In this document: piece by piece, positions 1 through 7,707 of the stretch
Layout: each line of letters opens with the position of its first letter
Numbering within the stretch: the first letter of the stretch is position 1
Origin: Rhodobacteraceae bacterium HLUCCO18
Lineage (GTDB): Bacteria; Pseudomonadota; Alphaproteobacteria; Rhodobacterales; Rhodobacteraceae
NCBI GenBank assembly: GCA_001314805.1
Contig: LJSY01000025.1
Location: 1-60,066 of the forward strand
Direction: 5' to 3'
Length of the DNA: 60,066 nt
The notes under the pieces: model-generated
What the model was told of the DNA's origin: nothing
The model's input: the letters and a program-made list of their open reading frames with translations, nothing else
Databases searched by the model: none
Program-made: the position numbers and the translations under genes

Positions 1-40
1 CTTCCATCAAGCGGTCCAGAAGGTCTTTGTCGATGCTCAT
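1..40 (-). CDS. IS256-type transposase, N-terminal fragment cut by the window edge
   Basis: Only the first 13 codons are inside the window, reading MSIDKDLLDRLMEG leftward from an ATG at 40. The peptide resembles the N-terminus of IS256-family DDE transposases of Rhodobacterales. The assignment rests on this short match plus the terminal-repeat-like sequence just upstream (about 80-99). A GGAG run (antisense of 50-55) lies ahead of the start as a ribosome binding site. With 13 residues visible the family is probable, not certain. Confidence 0.55.
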   Translation of the reverse strand, partial: MSIDKDLLDRLME

Positions 41-99
41 ACGTGGGTCTCCTCTCAGAGCAGTTACCACGTCAGCGCACAAAATTTAGGATAGTCCCC
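1..99 (-). mobile_element. Left part of an IS256-like insertion sequence
   Basis: Read on the minus strand, the sequence at 99-80 (GGGGACTATCCTAAATTTTG) resembles the terminal inverted repeats of IS256-family elements. It sits about 55 bases in front of the transposase start, the usual spacing. The element extends beyond the left edge, so the other terminus and any target duplication cannot be checked. The first 8 flanking bases (100-107) would be one copy of a duplication if there is one. Confidence 0.5.
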
Positions 100-491
100 A
101 TGAGCCTTGAAACCCTCGCCCGCGTCACCGACAATCCCACCGTCAGGCTGCCCGCAGTGGCGTCCTGATCAAAGCGGACCTTTTCGAGGGACGGCGCTCT
201 TAAACCATCCGGTGGGACACTACCATGGAACATCAGATACATACAGACCCTCCCACTACCTCCACCCTATCTCCTACCCCCTCTCCATTACTCATACCAA
301 TTCCCCTCTGACCCACCCTCTCCGGGATACCCCGCCGACACCCCCTCAGACCTCCGCTGATGGAGCCCTCTGAGGTCCTGTGTGTTGCTGTAGGATGTAG
401 AGAGGACACCCCCGAGCATGGGGCATTCCCGGGGGCACTCCGGAGGCCCTTGGAGACGCCCGGTCGATAACGCTCATGAGGACGGGTGGAC
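100..491. other. Gene-free stretch between insertion sequence and tRNA-Gln
   Basis: No convincing gene is present. From about 241 to 365 the plus strand is strongly pyrimidine-rich (repeated CCTCC/CCCTC/CTACC patterns), unlike the rest of the window. Near 400-460 there is a GC-rich stretch with short dyads (for example CCCCGAGCATGGGG). The short plus-strand frame that runs through the pyrimidine tract has a low-complexity P/S/T/H translation and no ribosome binding site. Confidence 0.5.
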
Positions 492-566
492 TGGCTGGGG
501 TGGTAGGATTCGAACCTACGGTACACGGTACCAAAAACCGCTGCCTTACCGCTTGGCTACACCCCA
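492..566 (-). tRNA. tRNA-Gln(UUG)
   Basis: The minus strand folds as a complete cloverleaf. The 7-bp acceptor stem is TGGGGTG/CACCCCA, the D arm contains AGCGGTAA, the anticodon loop TTTTGGT has anticodon TTG, and the T arm GTAGG-TTCGAAT-CCTAC carries the invariant TTC. The discriminator is G and CCA is encoded (492-494). Anticodon UUG reads CAA/CAG, so this is a glutamine tRNA. No copy of its 3' end was seen nearby, so there is no sign that it serves as an integration site here. Confidence 0.95.
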
Positions 567-639
567 ACCGTGCCGCGCTAGCTACTCAATCCGTCACCGG
601 GGATCAAGCCCTGGCAAGCGTTTTTCGCAAGGGCGCGCG

Positions 640-1971
640 CTATTCCTGCGGGGCCTCGCGGCGCAGCAGATCGTTGTCGGGAAGCGCCTGGCGTTCGACC
701 TCGATCATCGTCTCGAGCGCGGCCTGTTCTTCCGCGCCGATGTCCTGCGCTTCGACACGCGTCCCGGGCGGGGTCGGTGCCGCGGGGCGGGTGGGGGCCG
801 CGGCCGGGGCTCTCGTCGGTGTCTCCGGCCCGACAAGCCGGTATGTCGGTTCCGGCAGGCCGATGCCTGCCGCCTCCAGCCGCGCCTTCACGACGCGGAT
901 CGCCTCGCCCTTGGCCATCCCGATCGAGGTCTGGTGCTGCATGATCCAGGCCGCCGCGGTCAGGTCGATGGTTGACGCGCCGAGGCCCTCGACCCACACC
1001 GCCGGCGCCGGTGTCTCCAGCACGAATGGCAGCTCCGTCAGCGCGCCCAGGACGATTTCCTGCGCCCTCCCGATATCTGCCGACGGGTCGATGCCGAGCC
1101 CGAAGGTGAAGCGGCGTTCGTCGTTGCGGGTGTAGTTGATGATCTTGGCCTTGAAGACCGTCGCGTTTGGAAGCCGGACGTGGTTGCCGTCGAGGCTGAG
1201 CAGGATCGTGGCGCGGCTGGTCAGGCGGATCACGTGGCCCAATTCGCCCTCGATCTCGACGAGGTCCTTGGGGCGGAACGGCTGGCGGATCGACAGCATG
1301 ATCGAGGCGATGAAGTTTTCCACCGTGTCACGGACGGCGAAGCCGATCGCGAGGCCGATGATCCCGGCCGCACCCAGGATCGTGCCCAGGAGCGCCGTCA
1401 GGTTCAGCAGGTCGAGCGCCAGAACGACGCCGAGGATGCTGAAGCCCAGGCGCACGATCTGGCGGTAGATGTCGGCGATGAACGCGTTGGGCGCGATGCT
1501 CTCCCAAGGCCATTTCCGGCTGGCGATGAAGAACCCGGCGACGGCGACGATCGCGCCCGCGCCTGCAGCCACGAGGATCAGGGGCAGGACCGCAGCGATC
1601 TGCGCGATACGCCCCTCGATCCGCGCGACGGCGGGGTCGAGCCGTTCGCGCAGATCCGTGCTTTCGACGACCTCGTTCTCGATGGCCACCACGCCCTCGA
1701 CACGGGCCACGAGTTCGGCGAGCGCGGTGATCTGGGCGGGGTCCAGCACTGTGCCGCGCAGGGTCACGATCCCGTCGGCCACGGAAACGGTGACATCCCT
1801 GTATCCGTCGAGCTGGCGGATGATTTCGCGGATGCGGACCGCGATCGCGGCGTCCTGGTTTGCATCGGACTCCACGGCGATGGTGCCGCCCGGTTGCCCG
1901 TTCCCGGATTGCGCCGCGGCCGGTGTGCCGAGACAGGCGAAGCACAAAAGCAGGGTAAGAAGAAGACGCAT
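640..1971 (-). CDS. BON-domain MscS-family mechanosensitive channel
   Basis: This is a predicted inner-membrane small-conductance mechanosensitive channel that releases solutes on hypo-osmotic shock. The ATG at 1971 begins MRLLLTLLLCFACLG..., a clear Sec signal peptide ending near AAAQ. A BON domain follows (about residues 35-110, with DGIVTLRGTV). Then come membrane segments (LPLILVAAGAGAIVAVAGFF and the pore-like AALLGTILGAAGIIGLAIGFA) and the MscS beta domain (RQPFRPKDLVEIEGELGHV, HVRLPNATVF). The C-terminal tail is rich in Pro and Ala. An upstream in-frame TTG would add 12 residues in front of the signal peptide and is less likely. It lies downstream of kdsA on the same strand after about 75 bases. 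Confidence 0.85.
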   Translation of the reverse strand: MRLLLTLLLCFACLGTPAAAQSGNGQPGGTIAVESDANQDAAIAVRIREIIRQLDGYRDVTVSVADGIVTLRGTVLDPAQITALAELVARVEGVVAIENEVVESTDLRERLDPAVARIEGRIAQIAAVLPLILVAAGAGAIVAVAGFFIASRKWPWESIAPNAFIADIYRQIVRLGFSILGVVLALDLLNLTALLGTILGAAGIIGLAIGFAVRDTVENFIASIMLSIRQPFRPKDLVEIEGELGHVIRLTSRATILLSLDGNHVRLPNATVFKAKIINYTRNDERRFTFGLGIDPSADIGRAQEIVLGALTELPFVLETPAPAVWVEGLGASTIDLTAAAWIMQHQTSIGMAKGEAIRVVKARLEAAGIGLPEPTYRLVGPETPTRAPAAAPTRPAAPTPPGTRVEAQDIGAEEQAALETMIEVERQALPDNDLLRREAPQE

Positions 1972-2046
1972 GACGGCGGCCGTTGCCCGTGGGGAACCTT
2001 GGGGCAAGCCTAGGCCGCTTTGTCCTAACTCGAAAGGGGGGAGCGC

Positions 2047-2880
2047 TCAGACCCGGATCGGGTTGTCCTTCGCCAGCGCGTCGAAGGCCATGAGGCTTTC
2101 GATGAGCGACGGCATCTGATCGAGGGGGATCATGTTGGGCCCGTCCGAGGGCGCGGTGTCCGGCGCCTCGTGGGTTTCGATGAAGACCGCGGCGATCCCC
2201 AGCGAGACTGCGGCGCGCGCCATGACCGGGGCGAATTCGCGCTGCCCGCCGGAGGAGCCGCCCTGACCCCCCGGTTGCTGCACCGAATGGGTGGCGTCCA
2301 TGACGACCGGGTAGCCGGTCTTCATCATCTCGGGAAGGGCGCGCATGTCGGTAACGAGCGTGTTGTAGCCGAAGCTGACGCCGCGCTCGGTCAGGAGAAT
2401 CCTGTCGTTGCCGGTAGAGGCGACCTTGGCGGCGACATTGGCCATGTCCCAGGGCGCGAGGAACTGGCCCTTCTTGACGTTGATCGCTGCGCCGGTTTCG
2501 CCGGCGGCCAGCAGCAGGTCGGTCTGGCGGCACAGGAAGGCGGGGATCTGGAGGATGTCGCAGGCCTCGGCCGCGGGCGCGCAGTGGTCGGACGCGTGCA
2601 CATCGGTCAGCACCGGGCAGCCGATGCGCGCGCGGACCTCGGCGAGGATATCGAGCCCGGCGTCCATTCCGACGCCGCGTCGGCCCGACAGGCTCGTGCG
2701 GTTCGCCTTGTCGTAGCTTGCCTTGAAGACGTAGGCAGCGCCGGCCGCGGCGCAGGCGTCGGCCATGCGCCGGGCGATCATCAGCGCGTGGTCGAGCGAC
2801 TCCAGCTGGCAGGGACCCGCGATCACGGTCAGCGGACTGTCATTGCCGACCGTGATGGGCCCGATCGAGACGTTTTTCAT
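2047..2880 (-). CDS. kdsA: 3-deoxy-8-phosphooctulonate synthase (KDO-8-P synthase)
   Basis: KdsA condenses phosphoenolpyruvate with arabinose 5-phosphate to make KDO-8-phosphate, the precursor of Kdo in lipopolysaccharide and capsule linkers. Visible motifs are IAGPCQLES near the N-terminus, DVHASDHC, NVKKGQFLAPW, DATHSVQQPGGQGG and SDGPNM. The Cys in GPCQ, the His in ATHSV, the Glu in FIETHE and the Asp in SDGPN match the metal ligands of the metal-dependent class. The ATG at 2880 (MKNVSIG) is preferred; an in-frame TTG at 2898 would add six residues. Length is about 277 residues, typical. It lies directly downstream of the capsule export genes, consistent with a Kdo-linked capsule. Confidence 0.95.
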   Translation of the reverse strand: MKNVSIGPITVGNDSPLTVIAGPCQLESLDHALMIARRMADACAAAGAAYVFKASYDKANRTSLSGRRGVGMDAGLDILAEVRARIGCPVLTDVHASDHCAPAAEACDILQIPAFLCRQTDLLLAAGETGAAINVKKGQFLAPWDMANVAAKVASTGNDRILLTERGVSFGYNTLVTDMRALPEMMKTGYPVVMDATHSVQQPGGQGGSSGGQREFAPVMARAAVSLGIAAVFIETHEAPDTAPSDGPNMIPLDQMPSLIESLMAFDALAKDNPIRV

Positions 2881-2916
2881 CTGGTGTTCATGGTCCAATC
2901 CGGTCCTCGGCCCGCC

Positions 2917-4740
2917 TCACGAACTGACCTGTTCGCGCAGGATCGATACCGTCATCGAGATCAGGAGGTAAATGCCCGAAAAGACGAGGAAGGCCAGAAG
3001 CGTGTTCTCGAAGGCGCGCGGATAGGCGGGGGCGTCGGGCGCGATGGGGAAGACGCCGACCGAGAGGTAAAGCGTCTGGCGGTTGGCCTCGATCCGGGCG
3101 CTTTCCATCTGTTGCAGCGCCTGGGCCAGGATCATCTGCCGTGTCTCGAGGTCCGCCTGGGCGATGATGAGTTCCGACTGGATACGCGCCAGCGAGATCT
3201 CACCCGTGCCCGTGTTGGTCAGGCTGGATCGCAAATCGGTGATCAGCGCCTCCAGCCGGGCGATGTTGCGTTCGGCCACCTCCACACGGGATGCATTGGG
3301 CTGCGGCACCGACAGCAGTTCGGCGAGGCGTAGCCGTTCTTCCTGCAGTTGCAGCTCGAAGTTCTGGATCTGCCCGAACACGGTCGAGACTTCAGCCTCG
3401 GTCGACAGAACGCCACGCTGTTCCTGCAGGTTGAGGACGCGTTGTTGCGCTTCCAGCGCCCGTGCCTCTGCGTCCTCGAAGTTTTCGCGCGCGCCGGACA
3501 TCTGGTCCGCGCGCAGCCTCTGGCTCATCCGGTCGACGCGCTCCTCGGCGAAGCCGATGAGCGCCTGGGAATAGGACTGGCTGACCTCAGGGTCCGCCGC
3601 GATCACTTCCATCCGGATCAGTCCCTCGGTCGGGTCGTAGCCGATCCGAAGGTGTCGCAGATAGGTGTCATACACGTCCTCGTCCGTCGCATCGGGGCCG
3701 ATCCGGTTCAGCGGGTCGATCGCCTCCTGCGAGAAATGTTCCCTGAAGCCCAGTTCATCCTCCAGGCGGAGCATCGCCTCGCGGCTTTCGAGGAAGGCCT
3801 GAACCGTGATGCTTTCCTGAACGGTGGCGAAGCCCGATCCGCCCAGCAGACCGCCAAGCCCGCCGCCCCCGCTGCTGGCGCCGCTTTCGGCCTTCTGGAT
3901 GATGAACTCGGTATGGGTCGCGTACATGGGCGTCGCGACGCGGTAGAAATAGAATGCGACCAGCAGGGTGGGCAGCAGAACGAAGAAGCTGAGCCGTGTG
4001 GCCAGCAGGATGAGCCTCTTGCGGCGGCGGCGCGCGATGTCTCGCTGCACCTTCATGATCTCGGCGGCACGTTCATCGGCGCCGAGGGGTTGCGGCACCC
4101 CGACCGGTTGCGGCACGGCCGGTGTCGTCTGCCGGCTCATGGGCGCAAGCGCCTGACCGGTGGATTGCGACTGCGTGCCGGCGGGCGCGGCGGACGGTTG
4201 CGTCCCGGTGTCGACCACGAGTTCCAGCTTGCCGCCGCGGGCGAAGGGATCGATGCCGCGGTGCCGCAGGAGCCGGACCGCGTCGAAATCCGAGCTTGGC
4301 GCAAGCCCGTGTTTCTGCGCGATGCGCCGGGCCATGCGCAACTGCCGCCCGGTCAGGCCCTCGGCGCGGATCGCTGCAAGCTCCTGTTCGGCGGTGGGCG
4401 TGCCGCCGGAGGGCGGCGAAGCGGGCGGCGGGGCTTGCGCGGCGCCGGCATCCTCGGCTTGTTGGGCGGATTCGCGTCCGGCGCTTTCGGCCTCCAGCCG
4501 GTCATGGGCGGCCGACCCCGGGAAAGGCGTCGTGCCGAAACCGTCTTCGGTGGCTGCCGGTCCGGGGTGCTTCATGGCCACCTGCCCGGCGGCCGCGACC
4601 TCGGACCGGGGGCTTGGCCCGGGCGTATCGGACCGCGCCATATCCGCCGCCTGCGCTGCGCCGGCCTCCGCAGGCCCGGTCGTCGACGCACCGCCCGTCT
4701 TGCGGATGCGGAACTTCCTAGCCTTGGGTTTCATAGTCAT
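2917..4740 (-). CDS. Capsule polysaccharide export inner-membrane protein, KpsE/CtrB-like
   Basis: This is a polysaccharide co-polymerase/adaptor that links an ABC capsule exporter to the outer-membrane channel. The first roughly 220 residues are Ala/Pro/Gly-rich and probably disordered. They contain a small conserved-looking helix region (LTGRQLRMARRIAQKHGL). A transmembrane helix (LILLATRLSFFVLLPTLLVA) follows, then a large periplasmic coiled-coil region (AEARALEAQQRVLNLQEQRG, LELQLQEERLRLAEL). A C-terminal membrane helix (TLLAFLVFSGIYLLISMTVS) closes the protein. KpsE/CtrB proteins are usually near 380-400 residues; the excess is the N-terminal extension. The start (ATG 4740 or 4734) overlaps the end of the ATPase gene, indicating translational coupling. 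Confidence 0.85.
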   Translation of the reverse strand: MTMKPKARKFRIRKTGGASTTGPAEAGAAQAADMARSDTPGPSPRSEVAAAGQVAMKHPGPAATEDGFGTTPFPGSAAHDRLEAESAGRESAQQAEDAGAAQAPPPASPPSGGTPTAEQELAAIRAEGLTGRQLRMARRIAQKHGLAPSSDFDAVRLLRHRGIDPFARGGKLELVVDTGTQPSAAPAGTQSQSTGQALAPMSRQTTPAVPQPVGVPQPLGADERAAEIMKVQRDIARRRRKRLILLATRLSFFVLLPTLLVAFYFYRVATPMYATHTEFIIQKAESGASSGGGGLGGLLGGSGFATVQESITVQAFLESREAMLRLEDELGFREHFSQEAIDPLNRIGPDATDEDVYDTYLRHLRIGYDPTEGLIRMEVIAADPEVSQSYSQALIGFAEERVDRMSQRLRADQMSGARENFEDAEARALEAQQRVLNLQEQRGVLSTEAEVSTVFGQIQNFELQLQEERLRLAELLSVPQPNASRVEVAERNIARLEALITDLRSSLTNTGTGEISLARIQSELIIAQADLETRQMILAQALQQMESARIEANRQTLYLSVGVFPIAPDAPAYPRAFENTLLAFLVFSGIYLLISMTVSILREQVSS

Positions 4741-5377
4741 AAAGTTGCTTTGCCTCTTCGAGCGTATCGAATTCGTAAAGCCGTCCATCCCTCAGAACGG
4801 CGGCCCGTCGCGCGAATTTTTCCAATGTCTGCATCTGGTGGGACACGATGACAACCGTCGCGTTGCGGATGCGGTCGGCCAGGATGCTGCCGGCGCGGCG
4901 GTTGAACTCGGCATCCGTCGAGGCCGGCATGCCCTCGTCGATCAGGTAGATGTCGAATTCCAGCGCGAGCAGGAGGGAAAAGTTGAACCTTGCCCGCATC
5001 CCCGAGGAATAGGTGCCGATGGGCATGTCGAAATATTCCTCGATCCCGCAGACCCAGCGGCAGAACGCCTCCACGTAATCGGGATCGAGGCCGTAGAGTT
5101 GCGCGATGTAGCGGGCGTTCTCGGTGCCGGTGAGCTTGCCGATCACGCCGCCCATGAAGCCCAGCGGAAACGATATGCGGCAATTGCGGTAGATGCGCCC
5201 TTCATCCGGCAGTTCGAGGCCGGCCATCATGCGGATCAGCGTGGTCTTGCCGGTGCCGTTGGGTGCGAGGATGCCCAGCGAATAGCCAAGCTCGACCGTA
5301 AAGGATTCCTTGTCCAGAATCACCTTCCGGCGCTCTCCGGTCCAGAACGATTTCGATACCTCGGCGAATTCCAGCAT
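4718..5377 (-). CDS. Capsule polysaccharide ABC exporter ATP-binding subunit, KpsT/CtrD-like
   Basis: This is the ATPase of a group 2/3 capsule exporter. Walker A is APNGTGKTT (residues 38-46), the signature is YSSGMRARFNF and Walker B is IYLIDEG, with a switch-histidine region VVIVSHQM. The phenylalanine/leucine-rich LLLALEFDIYL stretch and the short 219-residue length fit KpsT-type ATPases. An AAGG site precedes the ATG. Its 3' end overlaps the kpsE-like gene. The membrane permease partner (KpsM/CtrC) is absent on either side, so it must be encoded elsewhere. Confidence 0.88.
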   Translation of the reverse strand: MLEFAEVSKSFWTGERRKVILDKESFTVELGYSLGILAPNGTGKTTLIRMMAGLELPDEGRIYRNCRISFPLGFMGGVIGKLTGTENARYIAQLYGLDPDYVEAFCRWVCGIEEYFDMPIGTYSSGMRARFNFSLLLALEFDIYLIDEGMPASTDAEFNRRAGSILADRIRNATVVIVSHQMQTLEKFARRAAVLRDGRLYEFDTLEEAKQLYDYETQG

Positions 5378-5674
5378 GCCCGCCTTCTGCCCTTCGGTTT
5401 TCGCGACGCCACGCCTGGCAAGACCAGGGGGCGTGCCATGTCTCCGGTCTGACGCCGGATTCGGCCGCGGTCGCGCTACATCCCCATTGGGGCTGTTTTA
5501 TGGTCTGAAGGGTTAAATGGGTATGATTATTTTGCCTCTCCGGACGCGCGCGGCCCCGCACGTGCGGAACTCCGCCATACGGGGCCGTGCGGATCGGCTG
5601 ATCGGGGGGATCGGTCGAACCGGTCTGCCGGGCCGCGCCGATCCGCGCGGCCCCCCGTTGCTCACCCCGAGGGT
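5378..5674. other. Intergenic region with hairpin downstream of the permease gene
   Basis: No gene is seen. An 8-bp perfect inverted repeat CGGCCCCG (5551-5558)/CGGGGCCG (5580-5587) encloses a smaller hairpin GCGG-AACT-CCGC. It may end transcription coming leftward from the permease gene, although no T run follows. The A+T-rich segment about 5490-5535 lies upstream of the capsule genes and probably holds their promoter; no clear -35/-10 pair could be assigned. Confidence 0.4.
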
Positions 5675-6700
5675 TCAAGCCATCGCCGACCAGGCAAGGC
5701 CCGCCGCGAAGGCGCCGATCAGCGCGAAGGCGATATAGGCCCCGAAGACCCGCGGCTTGACCAGCGCCCAGACCGCCACCGCCGCGGGGATGGAGCTGAT
5801 GCCGCCGGCGATCACGAAGGCCATCGCGGCGCCGGGGTTCATGCCCTGTCCGATCAGCCCTTCCAGCAGCGGGACCGCCGCGTAGCCGTTCAGGTAGGCC
5901 GGAGCGCCCACCAGCGTCGCCAGCAGGACCGGGCCCACGCCGTCACCGCCGATGACGGTCGCGACGAACTCGGCCGGGACATAGGCGATCAGGAGCGCCT
6001 GCAGCAGGTAGGCCAGCATCAGCCACTTGCCGAGGAACACAAGGTTCGACCAGCCGCTGTCGCGGAAGATGCGAAGGCGCTCGGTCTCTTTCCAGAACTG
6101 CCAGTCGAGGCTCAGCTTCTTGGCGCCGCAGCAGCCGCCGGTGCGGATCTGCGCCTTGAGCGGATTGGCGAAGACGGGGGTGGCCGCCATCAGCTTGACC
6201 GCGTAGCCCCCCGCCACGCCGAGCATGACCGCGGCCACCGTCTTGGCCACAGCGAAGTCGAAGCCCAGCCCGCCGGCGGTGATCGCGAACATCGCGGGGT
6301 CCATCAGCGGCGAGGACAGCCAGAAGGCCATGACAGCCGATAGCGGCGCGCCGGCGGCCAGAAGGGCGGCGACGAAGGGGATCACCTGACACGAGCAGAA
6401 GGGCGAAAGCCCGCCCACCAGCGCCCCGATCAGGATCATCCGCGTCTCGCGGCCCTGGAAGGCGCCGTCCAGCAGACGTTCGGACCCGCTGGCCTTCATG
6501 CCGGCGATGGCCACGACGGCGAAGAGGATATAGGGCAGGGTGCCCCAGAAGCTCTCGAGCATCTCCTCGATGGTGGGCACCACGGCGGGCGTGTCGAAGA
6601 CCGCGACCGTCAGCAGGATCAGCACGCCGGTCAGCGCGACCTTGTCGATGCGGCCCCATGCCGTGGCAAGGGGGCGGGGGTTCTGTGTCAGGTCAGCCAT
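5675..6700 (-). CDS. ArsP/DUF318-type permease
   Basis: This is an integral membrane permease of the PF03773 family, which includes the organoarsenical exporter ArsP. About eight to ten hydrophobic segments are visible. The family hallmark PFCSCQVIPF sits in the first half, and a Cys pair (TGGCCGAKK) lies in the central hydrophilic loop. Both could take part in thiol-metalloid chemistry. The start at 6700 overlaps the last 8 bases of the upstream arsR-family gene, so the two are one translationally coupled unit. The substrate (trivalent organoarsenical versus another metal or oxyanion) cannot be told from sequence alone. Confidence 0.8.
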   Translation of the reverse strand: MADLTQNPRPLATAWGRIDKVALTGVLILLTVAVFDTPAVVPTIEEMLESFWGTLPYILFAVVAIAGMKASGSERLLDGAFQGRETRMILIGALVGGLSPFCSCQVIPFVAALLAAGAPLSAVMAFWLSSPLMDPAMFAITAGGLGFDFAVAKTVAAVMLGVAGGYAVKLMAATPVFANPLKAQIRTGGCCGAKKLSLDWQFWKETERLRIFRDSGWSNLVFLGKWLMLAYLLQALLIAYVPAEFVATVIGGDGVGPVLLATLVGAPAYLNGYAAVPLLEGLIGQGMNPGAAMAFVIAGGISSIPAAVAVWALVKPRVFGAYIAFALIGAFAAGLAWSAMA

Positions 6701-7040
6701 CGGCGGTGTCCCTTGGATGTGGCGCCGCGCCAAGATCGGCGCAGCATTCGGAAATCAGGAAGTCGGAAAGCGCCTCGACCTCGGCGATCACGACCGAGCA
6801 GAGGATGTGCCGTCCGTCGCGGCGTTGCTCGACCAGCCCGGCCGAGACGAGGTGTTTGACATGGTGCGTCAGGACCGATCCGGTGATGCCCACGTCCTCG
6901 CCCAGCGCGCCGATCGGCAGGCCCGACGGGCCTGCGCGCACGAGGCGGTGGAGGATCGACAGTCGCGCCTCGGAGCCCAACGCGGCAAAGGCCGTCGCGG
7001 CACGGGTGACTTGGGGAATCGGGAGAGGTGACGGTTCCAT
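6693..7040 (-). CDS. ArsR-family metalloregulatory repressor
   Basis: This is a 115-residue winged-helix repressor of the ArsR/SmtB family. The core is TAFAALGSEARLSILHRLV, with recognition helix region GITGSVLTHHVKHLVSAGLV and wing EQRRDGRHILCSV. Cys81, Cys99 and Cys100 are candidate metalloid ligands. It precedes and overlaps the ArsP-type permease gene, so it probably represses its own operon. An operator-like dyad lies immediately upstream of its start codon. The ATG at 7040 (MEPSPLPIPQ) is the only good start. Confidence 0.88.
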   Translation of the reverse strand: MEPSPLPIPQVTRAATAFAALGSEARLSILHRLVRAGPSGLPIGALGEDVGITGSVLTHHVKHLVSAGLVEQRRDGRHILCSVVIAEVEALSDFLISECCADLGAAPHPRDTADG

Positions 7041-7067
7041 GTTTCTATGTTTATAGAAATATAGAAT
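7041..7067. promoter_or_regulatory. Operator-like inverted repeat for the arsR/permease operon
   Basis: TTTCTAT (7042-7048) and ATAGAAA (7053-7059) form an inverted repeat separated by 4 bases, with a further ATAGAA at 7061-7066. The dyad directly abuts the arsR start codon and is much richer in A+T than its surroundings. ArsR/SmtB repressors bind such short imperfect palindromes. That this is the binding site is inference from position and symmetry. Confidence 0.6.
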
Positions 7068-7116
7068 TGGTGTCCAGACCGTTTCTTCCGCCGCGCGGGG
7101 CGCTAGGAAGGGGACC

Positions 7117-7707
7117 ATGACATACGACACGCTCGCCACGGACATCGCCGCCTGCCGCCTCTGCGCCGACCGCTTCGCCGGCACCGCCACGGGCCATGCG
7201 CCCAACCCGGTGGTTTGGTTCCGCCCGGGTGCGCGGGTGCTTATCGCCAGCCAGGCGCCGGGGATGCGCGTGCACAAGGCCAACAGGCCCTTCTGGGATG
7301 CCTCGGGCAAGCGGCTGCGCGAGTGGATGGGCGTGGACGAGGCCACGTTCTACGACCGCGAAAGGGTGGCGATCCTGCCCATGGCTTTCTGCTTTCCGGG
7401 CTATGACGCGGCCGGATCGGACCTGCCGCCGCCGCGTATCTGCGCCGCGACATGGCGGGACCGCGCGCTGGCGCAGCTGCCGGACCTGCGCCTGACGCTG
7501 CTGATCGGGGCCTATGCGCAGGGCTGGCATCTGGGTGGCCGCGAGAGCGTCACGGCGCGCGTCGCGGGCTGGCGCGACCATGCGCCCGCCGTCTTCCCCT
7601 TGCCGCATCCGTCTTGGCGCAATACCGCGTGGCTCAAGCGCAACCCGTGGTTCGAGGCCGAGCTTCTGCCGGTCCTGCGCGCCCGCGTGAGGGAGGTTCT
7701 GGCGTGA
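7117..7707 (+). CDS. Uracil-DNA glycosylase-family protein
   Basis: This is a 196-residue protein of the uracil-DNA-glycosylase superfamily (COG1573-like). The N-terminal CRLCADRF, the glycosylase-like loop VLIASQAPGMRVHKANRPFW and the C-terminal LPHPSWRN are visible. The last resembles the His-containing motif that contacts the minor groove. It is divergent from the arsR gene across a 76-base gap. Its stop overlaps the next gene's GTG start (GTGA). The family includes members with confirmed uracil excision and others of unknown substrate, so the exact activity is open. Confidence 0.75.
   Translation: MTYDTLATDIAACRLCADRFAGTATGHAPNPVVWFRPGARVLIASQAPGMRVHKANRPFWDASGKRLREWMGVDEATFYDRERVAILPMAFCFPGYDAAGSDLPPPRICAATWRDRALAQLPDLRLTLLIGAYAQGWHLGGRESVTARVAGWRDHAPAVFPLPHPSWRNTAWLKRNPWFEAELLPVLRARVREVLA

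Noticed and set aside
492-566. tRNA-Gln as an integration site for a genomic island.
   Set aside because: No second copy of the tRNA 3' end and no integrase gene were found nearby.
3349-4851. Long plus-strand frame antisense to the kpsE-like gene.
   Set aside because: It mirrors a convincing gene on the other strand; its product is Arg/Gly-rich without any domain.
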